From CAWCKS01 sp963763485 (GTDB lineage Bacteria > Pseudomonadota > Alphaproteobacteria > Rhizobiales > Xanthobacteraceae): a stretch of DNA of 64,000 bases. Position numbers and translations under genes: made by a program. The notes beneath the pieces were generated by a model. That model had not been told where the DNA came from and searched no databases. It saw only the letters and a list, made by a program, of their open reading frames with translations. Where the stretch lies: positions 620,001 through 684,000 of the forward strand of contig CAVXOW010000005.1 in NCBI GenBank assembly GCA_963763485.1. The letters run 5' to 3'. Of the stretch, positions 44,418-52,932 are shown piece after piece (position 1 is the first letter of the stretch; every line of letters begins with the position of its first letter).

Positions 44418-44603
44418 TATCAAGGGGCTCGTCGAGCGGCTTTTTGCAGCGGCGCCCGGCGACACCAAAACTGCGCTAGGCTGATAGAACTTGCCACTAG
44501 AACTTGCCACGCAAGGCTTTGGCGATGAAGAAGCGGGCGTGAGGCAAGGGCGCCAGGGGTGCGCAAAGCGAAGCGTGCCCACCCTTATCCGACAAAACGC
44601 CGC

Positions 44604-44900
44604 TTACGCCGCCTTCACCTGCCTGATCTTGTCGAGCTCCTGCCCAGCCTCGTTCCTCGCAGTCCGCAGATCGAACTCGTTTTGCAGGTTGAGCCACAGC
44701 TGCGGCGAGGTTCCGAGCGCTTTTCCCAGCCGCAGCGCAGTATCGGCGGTGATGCTGGTTTGCTCGTTTGAGATCCGCTCGATGCGCGTGCGCGGCACGC
44801 CACAAATCTTTGCGAGTTTGAGCGCGGAGAGCCGCATTGGCCGCAGGAATTCCTCGCGCAGCACTTCGCCGGGATGCAGGGGAGCAAGTTTTTTCTTCAT
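44604..44900 (-). CDS. higA: HigA-family antitoxin
   Basis: 98 residues. HigA signature: LAPLHPGEVLREEFLRPMRL, then a helix-turn-helix in ALKLAKICGVPRTRIERISN and LGTSPQLWLNLQNEFDL. It is full length and intact. The ATG at 44898-44900 has GGCC/GGAC rather than a strong ribosome site, which fits translational coupling to the upstream toxin. Since the toxin before it is disrupted, this antitoxin now probably lacks its proper partner. Confidence 0.92.
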   Translation of the reverse strand: MKKKLAPLHPGEVLREEFLRPMRLSALKLAKICGVPRTRIERISNEQTSITADTALRLGKALGTSPQLWLNLQNEFDLRTARNEAGQELDKIRQVKAA

Positions 44901-44929
44901 GGCCGTTGGTCCTCTGTCCGCGTCGTGCC

Positions 44930-45306
44930 TCAGTGATAATCCGTGATCTCAACGTTCAGCGCATGTCCCGGAAAAGTGGATACCGGTTTTCCGATGAGGA
45001 CATGCGCAAACCAATAAATCCAGCGAGTATCTCGATTCCATCGAGATACTCGCTGGGACCATTGCTGGTCCAGACAAAACAAACACGAAACTGGTCGTTG
45101 ATCCGGATCGAGTATTGGCCCTTCCGGTCACCTTTCAAGGCCTCGAGCCGATTGCCCGGCGGCGACCGCAGGTCCGAAACGGACGTCGCGGCGTTGAGAT
45201 AGCCGAGCTTCCGTCGCGCCACCCTGGCGATAGCTTCGGGAAACCCTTTTGGGATCGCATCATTGAAGACGGCCTCAGTGATCTTGTCCTTGAAGCCCCG
45301 GATCAT
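44930..45306 (-). pseudogene. higB: HigB toxin, C-terminus displaced by a palindromic insertion
   Basis: The first 85 codons (from ATG 45304-45306) are typical HigB, with ARKLGYLNAA-like spacing, PGNRLEALKGDRKGQYSIRI and FRVCFVWTSNGPS. The canonical end, NVEITDYH plus stop, is present at 44930-44956 but is separated from the body by about 95 bp. As written, translation reads into the insertion and adds about 30 foreign residues ending FRDMR before a stop. Joining the two parts gives exactly 93 residues, the normal HigB length. The missing DYH end contains catalytic residues in this family, so the toxin is probably inactive. Confidence 0.85.
44957..45056. mobile_element. Palindromic mini-element inserted in higB
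   Basis: It consists of two parts. At 44959-45007, GCGCATGTCC and GGACATGCGC arms enclose a core with cggaaaagtggataccgg, matching a palindromic repeat abundant in Rhizobiales. At 45020-45056 there is a perfect hairpin with 17-base arms, starting CCAGCGAGTATCTCGAT, and a 3-base loop. The net insertion relative to an intact higB is about 95 bp. A target duplication is not clear. Confidence 0.75.
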
Positions 45307-45314
45307 CCACTTTA

Positions 45315-45333
45315 TGTATCATAATATGATACA
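45315..45333. promoter_or_regulatory. Operator of the higBA module: TGTATCATAATATGATACA
   Basis: A perfect 8-bp inverted repeat with a 3-base centre, eight bases upstream of the higB start codon and within its AT-rich promoter region. It is the probable HigA binding site. Confidence 0.65.
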
Positions 45334-45402
45334 TTTTAAAGAAGCGCTTTGGCGCGGCAACCCCCGGCGCCGCGCGTCACATCATTTCGATGAGGTACTG
45401 CC

Positions 45403-45691
45403 ATGCCAAGGAAATCCGCAAAATCCTCCGCGCGTTCCCTTAAGATCGCGCTGGACCGATCCTGACGACGCGCCTGAAGTCACCGACGCGATGCTTAAGC
45501 GCGCCACGCTCTACGAGGGCGACAAGGTCATCCGCCGCGGCCGGCCGCCCCTCGGCGAAAAGCCGAAGCAGCCGGTCACGCTGCGGCTCGACGCCGACGT
45601 GATCGCCGCCTACCGCGCCACCGGCACCGGCTGGCAATCGCGCATCAACGCAGATTTGCGCCGCGCGCAGAAGCTGAAGAAGCGGGCGTGA
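45403..45691 (+). pseudogene. brnA: BrnA-family antitoxin, frameshifted, no BrnT partner
   Basis: ATG 45403 starts MPRKSAKSSARSLKI, the normal BrnA N-terminus; after a +1 shift near 45447 the frame continues WTDPDDAPEVTDAMLKRATL, then the GRPP linker and the ribbon-helix-helix region PKQPVTLRLDADVIAAYRAT and GWQSRINADLR. Together it is a full BrnA of about 95 residues. BrnA normally neutralises the RNase BrnT encoded just upstream; no BrnT is found here. It is either an orphan remnant or an intact antitoxin with a sequencing insertion. Confidence 0.8.
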
Positions 45692-45729
45692 GCCGGTGCC
45701 GCGCCCGGCGAAGCTCGCAGAGCGAAGCA

Positions 45730-45760
45730 GAGTGGCGCAACAGGCCGCGGAGTAGGGGAG
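45730..45760 (+). repeat. Short third copy of the TauD gene tail
   Basis: gtggcgcaacaggccgcggagtaggggagg matches gttgctcaacaagccgcggaataagggg at 41455-41483 (the end and stop of the dioxygenase gene). It lies between brnA and vsr. Confidence 0.5.
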
Positions 45761-45770
45761 GGGCGAAGTT

Positions 45771-46259
45771 CTAGCCACGCCGTATTTTCGAACGCTTGGA
45801 CGCCCTACGTTTGGGCTTCGTCGGGATCTCCGCAAGAGCCTTGCCGCCGCGGAGCCAGTTGATAACTTTCTCTGCCGTCGCGTCTGCATTAGAGGGGGAC
45901 AAGACACATTCCCAGACGATAGCGACCCTCCATCCCGCCTTCCGGAGTGATCTGAAATTCTGTTTATCGCGGGAGATTGTCCCTTTGAATTTCGCATTCC
46001 AGAATTCAGTGTTCGACCCGGGCGTGGTGCAATAGATGCAATTACTATGGCGATGCCAAAAGCATCCCTGTACCTGTATTGCAGCGCGATAACTTGGAAG
46101 CACGAGATCAGGCCGGCCGGGAAGCCCTTTGGCATGCAGTCTGTAACGCAGGCCCCTCGCATGGAGCGCGCGGCGCAGCAAAAGTTCAGGCTGCGTATTC
46201 TTACCTCTTATGCCCGCCATCATTCGGGAGCGGGTGGCCTGGTCGACGACGTCGGGCAT
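45771..46259 (-). CDS. vsr: Very short patch repair (Vsr) endonuclease
   Basis: 162 residues. Vsr signature: MPDVVDQATRSRMMAGIRGK, TQPELLLRRALHARGLRYRL, GRPDLVLPSYRAAI (metal-binding Asp), CFWHRHSNCIYC (zinc/active-site His and Cys) and GWRVAIVWECVL. It nicks T:G mismatches created by deamination of 5-methylcytosine next to a C5 methyltransferase site. It is divergent, with 73 bp between, from a C5 methyltransferase gene, the usual partner. The C-terminus is Lys/Arg-rich. It appears intact although the methyltransferase is broken. Confidence 0.93.
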   Translation of the reverse strand: MPDVVDQATRSRMMAGIRGKNTQPELLLRRALHARGLRYRLHAKGLPGRPDLVLPSYRAAIQVQGCFWHRHSNCIYCTTPGSNTEFWNAKFKGTISRDKQNFRSLRKAGWRVAIVWECVLSPSNADATAEKVINWLRGGKALAEIPTKPKRRASKRSKIRRG

Positions 46260-46332
46260 TCACCGAATTCCTTGGCAATTAATCGCGGTTTGTTCAATTA
46301 TGGGTTGCAGGGCAAAGGAACCGGAAGATCCA

Positions 46333-46799
46333 ATGGAGCGGCAATTTGCTGTTGTTGATTTGTTCGCAGGGCCGGGAGGCCTCGCGGAAGGCTTTTCGAG
46401 TTTTTCGAACAACGACGGATCGCCGGCGTTCAAGATTGTCCTTTCGGTTGAAAAAGAAGCATCGGCATTTCAAACTCTGCGTTTGCGCAATTTTTTGCGG
46501 CAGTTCTCAAGCCGACTTCCATCTGAATACTACAGCTTTCTGAACGGAGAGGTCGGTGAGCCAAATTGGGGAGAGTTGTACCCAGCCCAATGGACGCGCG
46601 CTTGCCATGAAACATTGCAGCTGGAGTTAGGAGCTCCCGGGGTTCATCAGATTTTGGATGCGAGATTAGCTCAAATTAGCGGATTCATGGCGGCGACGTC
46701 ATTCTCGTCGGAGGACCTCCCTGCCAAGCTTATTCGCTAGTCGGTCGAGCTCGAAACAGGGGCGTGCCAAATTACGAGCCGAGCAGCGATCATCTGGCC
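46333..46799 (+). pseudogene. C5 cytosine DNA methyltransferase, truncated by insertion sequence
   Basis: The start MERQFAVVDLFAGPGGLAEG holds SAM motif I. The frame shifts (net one base lost) near 46675; in the second frame GGDVILVGGPPCQAYSLVG follows, with catalytic Cys codon 46722-46724, then GRARNRGVPNYEPSSDH. Coding similarity stops at the left end of the IS element at 46800. Target-recognition and C-terminal motifs are missing on both sides. The gene is dead regardless of whether the frameshift is real. Lower GC than the flanks suggests it was acquired. Confidence 0.85.
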
Positions 46800-46824
46800 T
46801 GCACCCGGTTCGGTTGACACCCGC

Positions 46825-47693
46825 TTAAGCTAATCCGGCCTGCCTCTCGAACTCCATAGGACTTAGATATCCGATCGTCGAGTGCCGACGTTTCGGATTG
46901 TAGAAGCGCTCGATGTAATCGAACACATCAGCTTTGGCCTCGTCGCGTGTTCGATACACCTTCCGTGTGGTTCGTTCGGTCTTCAGCGACGAGAAGAAGC
47001 TCTCCCATCGCCGCATTGTCCCAGACATTGCCCGAGCGGCTCATTGAGCAGACCACGCCATTGTCGGCCATCAATCGTTGGAACTGTTCGCTGGTGTATT
47101 GGCTGCCGCGGTCAGAGTGATGCAAAAGCGCGTCAGGTTTGCCACGGCGCCAGATCGCCATCACCAGGGCATCGGTAACGAGTTGTGCGGTCATCGCTGC
47201 ATTCATCGACCAGCCGACAACGCGGCGAGAGAACAGATCGATGACAGCTGCGACATAGAGCCAGCCTTCTGCCGTCCAGACATAGGTGAAGTCGGCAATC
47301 CATTTGCGGTTGGGCGCCGCTGCTTCAAAGCTGCGGTCGAGCACATTGGCAGCGACGGCGGTCGCCTGCCGCTCACCCAGATCAGGCGGCAGGCGCCGCC
47401 GTCGCGGGCGTGCCCTGAAGCGCTTGCAGTCGCATCAATCGCTCGATCCGATGCAGTCCACACGAGACCCCTTCAGCAAGCAGATCGCGCCAGACCCGCC
47501 TGGCTCCATAGGTGCGGTCGCTCGCCAGGAAGCTGGCACGAACCTTCGCACCGATCTCCTCGTCGTTGCGGCTGCGCTCACTGCGTGGCCGTGTCAGCCA
47601 GGCATAGAACCCACCCCGCGAGACACCGAGCGCCTCGCACAACCACTCCGCCGGCCAAATCCCCCGGTGCTTCGCGATGAAGGCGAACTTCAC
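46825..47693 (-). pseudogene. IS3-family transposase OrfB (DDE), two frameshifts
   Basis: About 290 residues in three frame pieces: HTH_21-type start (MKFAFIAKHRGIWPAEWLCE, GGFYAWL, RTYGARRVWRDL), then the rve core with the first Asp in WIADFTYVWT, the second Asp in HHSDRGSQYTSEQF, and the final Glu in SFFSSLKTE, ending NPKRRHSTIGYLSPMEFE. Breaks of +1 lie near 47403 and near 47005, the latter in a GGG run. The GTG at 47691-47693 is the start if translated alone; normally it is made as an OrfAB fusion. Confidence 0.85.
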
Positions 47694-47980
47694 ATCAACT
47701 CCTTCGCGAAGTAGGCCGCGGCTTTTTTTAGGATGTCCCGTTCGGCCTTCAGCTTGGCAACCTCGCGCTTCAGCCGCGCGATCTCCTGTTGCTCAGGCTT
47801 CATCTGGCCATGACCGGGGAACGCCTGCTGCGGATCGTCCGCGAGCTTCTTCACCCAGTCACGTAGTTGCGTAGGATGAACACCAAGGTCTGCTGACGCC
47901 TGCGCATACGAGACGCCACGCTCCTTGATCAGCCGTACCGCCTCAAGCTTGAACTCTCGTGTGTACTGCCGCCTCTCCAT
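47690..47980 (-). CDS. IS3-family transposase OrfA
   Basis: 96 residues with the HTH_Tnp_1 helix-turn-helix (RRQYTREFKLEAVRLIKERG) and a leucine zipper-like coiled coil (EQQEIARLKREVAKLKAERD). Near the end, AAAAAAA within ILKKAAAYF is a slippery site; a -1 shift there stays open into OrfB (KKSRGLLREGVDVKFAF), which is the programmed frameshift of the family. ATG at 47978-47980 follows GGAGG. Confidence 0.92.
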   Translation of the reverse strand: MERRQYTREFKLEAVRLIKERGVSYAQASADLGVHPTQLRDWVKKLADDPQQAFPGHGQMKPEQQEIARLKREVAKLKAERDILKKAAAYFAKELM

Positions 47981-48053
47981 AACCCACCTCCTGCTCCATC
48001 AAACACCTTAACTCGGTGTCTGCGGAACCGGGTGCAGGCCACACGGGGGCGGA

Positions 48054-48806
48054 ATGATGTTCCAGCTGCTGTTCCCCCGCCTGAGCAATCTAGGAGCTGA
48101 GCAGCTCCTAGCAGAACGTGCTTTTGAGCCATCAAGTCCCGATCTTCTCACCGGAAGCGCGCCGGCTTTTATTTCTTGGGCTGCAACTGGAGGCCGGCGT
48201 ATATCCGCGGACGAACTGAAGCGTCTCCGGAAGTCGATCCTTGAGATCGCTGCAGCGTCAGGTTTCCCAGAGTCCAATAGCCAATTGCAGCGCGCTTCCT
48301 TTGACCAGAAATGCGCGACTTTCCTAATCGAGCAATCGAACATACCCACTGGTGAGGGCTTGAGAGATGACGTTTGGGCTTACCTAACCGTGGTGTTAGT
48401 TCGCGATGTTTGTATCTGGCGCTTTCCAGGGCCACCGAAGGAAAGAATCCTTGGTGGAGTAAGAAATACACTACAAAGATTGTGGCTGAGAGGGCTGGCA
48501 TTCGATCGAGGAGCCGGTCATTCAAGCCGATGGGAGTTCTTGTCGATCCTGTCAGAGGACGCAATGGTGCAGGTTACCGAACGCCCTTCGGTGGCAGCAA
48601 ATCGTCCGTTAGCGCGCGCAATTGCCGAGTGCTGGCTTGAGACGTCCAAGCGGATTGGAAGGTCGAACATGGAAAACGTCATGAGAGCTGCAGTCCGAAA
48701 CATAAGAATTTCGAATGAGGTCATCCTCTTTGCTGCGCTTAAGGAGGAGGAGATCCGCGCTTCGGTCCGTGAACATTTCCAAAAAGCTGCACGTAGTGGT
48801 GCTTGA
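48054..48806 (+). CDS. DUF6339-like protein of a restriction-modification neighbourhood
   Basis: 250 residues, starting 14 bases right of the IS target duplication. Helical throughout, with DDVWAYLTVVLVRDVCIWRF at about 110 and ILSEDAMVQVTERPSVAANR at about 170, features I associate with DUF6339 proteins found beside C5 methyltransferase restriction systems; this assignment is tentative. It lacks recognisable nuclease motifs. GC is lower than the flanks. The IS sits directly in front of it and may have removed its native promoter. The 5' end could be truncated. Confidence 0.5.
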   Translation: MMFQLLFPRLSNLGAEQLLAERAFEPSSPDLLTGSAPAFISWAATGGRRISADELKRLRKSILEIAAASGFPESNSQLQRASFDQKCATFLIEQSNIPTGEGLRDDVWAYLTVVLVRDVCIWRFPGPPKERILGGVRNTLQRLWLRGLAFDRGAGHSSRWEFLSILSEDAMVQVTERPSVAANRPLARAIAECWLETSKRIGRSNMENVMRAAVRNIRISNEVILFAALKEEEIRASVREHFQKAARSGA

Positions 48807-49363
48807 ACCTGACACTCGCTTGTTGAAATTAAGTTGACTTGTATGTCGTTTAGTGTAATATCCGTCCTTGGTCAAGGATCATTCCCCTGTGGCGCCACGC
48901 AGCGAACGGCCTCGGCCAGTAACAACCGTTTGCAGGGAAAGCCGGGGTAAGCCCGGTTGAACCCTACTTCTCGCAGGCGCTTCTTTGTTTTTCTTGCCTC
49001 GCGAGACAAATCGGGTGCAGCCGCACCCGGCTTTCCCTGCGCCTCTCGCAAGACGCGCGCGACAATTTGAGCAAGCCTCGGGCACTTCGTGCCGCGGGAT
49101 GATTTTGCGTGTCTGGTCGCGTGTGTTTGGGCTGTGGGCATCGCCAACGGGTCCGCGCGAAGCGCGGCCCGATGACAGGCTCCGCGATGGGCCGGTAGGG
49201 CGCAATAGCGAAGCGTATTGCGCCGCGCGCGGTCGTGTATCGGCGGAATACGCTTACGCTATTCCGCCCTACGCCGCCGCTCGCAAGACCCCGCAAAATC
49301 GGGCGAAAACCGTCGCATCCTCAGCGACTTGCGCGGCGGCGGTGGTCGGTCAGATCGTGCCTG
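48807..49363. other. Intergenic region with repeats, right flank of the island
   Basis: AT-rich up to about 48875 (agttgacttgtatgtcgtttagtgtaatat), then typical high-GC host sequence. 49143-49193 is the copy of the 9892 repeat; 49195-49265 contains gtagggcgcaatagcgaagcgtattgcgccg and its partial inverse gcggaatacgcttacgctattccgccctac. No gene is recognised. Confidence 0.45.
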
Positions 49364-51146
49364 CTACCGCCCGCCGCGCGCAGCGATGCGCTGGCGGCCG
49401 AAATCCTCAGGCCTTGCTTCGCTGACCACGTGGCTCGCCGCAGGCTGCAGCTCGTCGAGGAAGATCGGCCGCGCGAAATAATAGCCCTGCGCGTAGCGAA
49501 TCTTGGTCGCGGCTTGCAGGTAGGCGAGCTCCTCATGCGAACTCCACGCCCTCGGCGATCACCGTCATCCCGAGCGCTTCGGCGAGCGACACGATCGCGC
49601 GCAAAATGCCCTGGCTGCGCGGGCGCTTGTGGATGTCAAAAATGAAGGAGCGGTCGATCTTGATCTCGTCGGCGGTGATGTCGGCCAGCGCCGACAGCGA
49701 GGAATAGCCGACGCCGAAATCATCGATCGAGATGCCGACGCCGAGCCTGCGCAGCATCGGCAGCACCTCGGTCTGGAAATGCGCCTTGGCGAGAAACGCG
49801 TCCTCGGTGACCTCGATGATGAAGCGCTTCGGGCAGCCGGTCGCTTTCAGCGCATGGGCGAACGAGGTCATGAACGCGACATCGCCGGCCTGCTTGGCCG
49901 CGACATTGATTGAGATCGAAGTGTCCTTGCCGAACGCGTCGTTGACGAGGTCGATCGACTTCATGATCTCGGCGAGCACGAGATGCGTCAAGTCGTCGAT
50001 CAGGCCGAGCTCGACCGCAAGATCGATGAACGAGCCCGGCGCCTGGATCTCGCCGCGATCGTCCTTCAGGCGCACCAGCGCCTCGATACCCCTGATATCC
50101 CGGGTGCGGATATCGACCTTGGGCTGGAACACGCAGCGGAATCGCTTCTCGAGAATCGCAACGCGCAAGCTCTGTTCGGTCTCGGTGCGCGCGGCCGCCT
50201 CGCGCTCCATGCTGGCGTCGAAGAACAGCGCATTGCCCTTGGTCTCGTGCTTGACGCGGTACATCGCGATGTCGGCGTTCTGGCGCAGTTGCTTGAAGCT
50301 CGAGCCATGGTCCGGATAGAGGCTGACGCCGATCGAGGCGGCGGCAAAGATCTCCGAGCCTTCGATGAAGAACGGCGTCTTCAGCCTGTCGACGAGGAAG
50401 TCGATGAATTCGGAAACCTCGTTCTGGCTCAGCACCGGCGACAGCAGCAGGAGGAATTCGTCGCCGGAGATTCTGGACAGCGTGTCGGTGCGCCGCAGAT
50501 CGCGCGACAGGCGCTTCGCCACCTCGACCAGCAGCGCATCGCCGGCGGCGTGGCCGTAGTAGTCGTTGATGTGCTTGAAGTTGTCGATGTCGAGGAAGGC
50601 GAGCGCGAAGCGTGGCGTGTCGGGCAGGCTGAGGAGGTGGCCGGCGTGCTGCTCGATCAGCTTGCGGTTCGGCAAGTCGGTGAGCTCGTCGAAATAGGCG
50701 CGGCGGAACAGCTCGGCCTCGGTCTGCTTCTGCTGGGTGATCTCGACCGAGCTCGACAGCAGCATGCGCCGCTCGGCGATCCAGACCGGCCGGTGCGTGG
50801 TGAGGAACACCCGCTCGCCGCGGCTCGTGGCGATGATGTCCTCGCAGGCGACCGATTTACCGCTGCGCAACAGCTCGCTGCAGGCGTCGCTGCGATTGGC
50901 CAGCGCCTGCGGCCGGCGCGGAGGCGGGCCGGCCAGCAGCTGATCGATCGGGATGTTGAACTGGTCCGCGGCGGCTTGGTTGGCGAACACGACGCGACCC
51001 TGCGCGTCCATCGCCGTCATCGCCGTCGGCAGCATCGCAAACACGTCGCGCAGCGCGTCGAGATCGGCGAACACGTCGCGGCCGGCGCCGGATCGCTCCG
51101 GCGGCGCAAAGCCAGATTGTGCAGCGGGTGATGCCGCCTGTCCCAT
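49364..51146 (-). pseudogene. PAS-GGDEF-EAL cyclic-di-GMP protein, late frameshift
   Basis: About 594 residues. A PAS-like sensor (about 25-140; AMDAQGRVVFANQAAADQFN) is followed by a degenerate GGDEF domain with RISGDEFLLLL (S in place of the first Gly) and an EAL domain with IEALVRLKD (EAL), ISIDDFGVGYSSL and DEIKIDRSF, ending AEGVE. Here the frame breaks (+1, near 49537); the second frame continues EELAYLQAATKIRYAQGYYF to the stop at 49364-49366, the normal EAL end. The ATG at 51144-51146 places the sensor at the start. It probably degrades cyclic-di-GMP; the GGDEF site may be regulatory. Confidence 0.85.
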
Positions 51147-51339
51147 AGTGCCCCGACCAACGATGTGGCGCGAGATTGCCCCGACACGGAACCTTGCACC
51201 GGTTCGGTTACAGCTTTGGTTAACCGGCAACGGGAAAGTCGCCGCCGCGACGCCGGATCGCGCCCTCGCGCAATCACGCGTCGCGTTGCCGTTAACAGAG
51301 CGTGAATGGGGATTCGTTTGTGAGGCGCGTGAGGAGTCG

Positions 51340-51460
51340 CTGTCCCCCTCCCCCTTGTGGGGAGGGGTTAGGGGTGGGGGTCGGAGAGAGTCGCGAGGCG
51401 GAAGTCCCACGATGGACCCCCCTCTCCCAACCCTCCCCCACAAGGGGGGAGGGAGCACTC
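51340..51460. repeat. Interspersed GC-rich repeat pair (copy 5)
   Basis: ctcccccttgtggggaggggttaggggtgggggtc and its partner acccccctctcccaaccctcccccacaagggggg, with gagagtcgcgaggcggaagtcccacgatgg between. The centre matches the reverse of the copy at 40371-40495. It lies between gltD and the cyclic-di-GMP gene, 3' of gltD. Confidence 0.65.
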
Positions 51461-51462
51461 AG

Positions 51463-52908
<1,446 letters not shown>

Positions 52909-52932
52909 CAGAAAAACTAGAACCCCAACTAA

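Larger units (their letters stand above)
46800..48036 (-). mobile_element. IS3-family insertion sequence, 1,237 bp, GGCC target duplication
   Basis: It begins TGCACCCGGTTC and ends GAACCGGGTGCA (terminal TG...CA, 12 perfect bases, then partial match including GACACC). Direct GGCC repeats at 46796-46799 and 48037-48040 are the target duplication. A 4-bp duplication and this length fit the IS407-like part of the family, while the OrfA/OrfB proteins look IS3-like. It encodes OrfA and OrfB on the minus strand with a slippery A7 tract between them. Confidence 0.9.

Noticed and set aside
45263..45402. BrnT toxin upstream of BrnA
   Set aside because: The in-frame translation before the BrnA start (about 46 residues) has no BrnT motif and overlaps the higB promoter and operator.
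48890..49190. Attachment site or integrase scar at the right edge of the island
   Set aside because: No tRNA or direct repeat matching the left edge was found; the region contains dispersed host repeats only.
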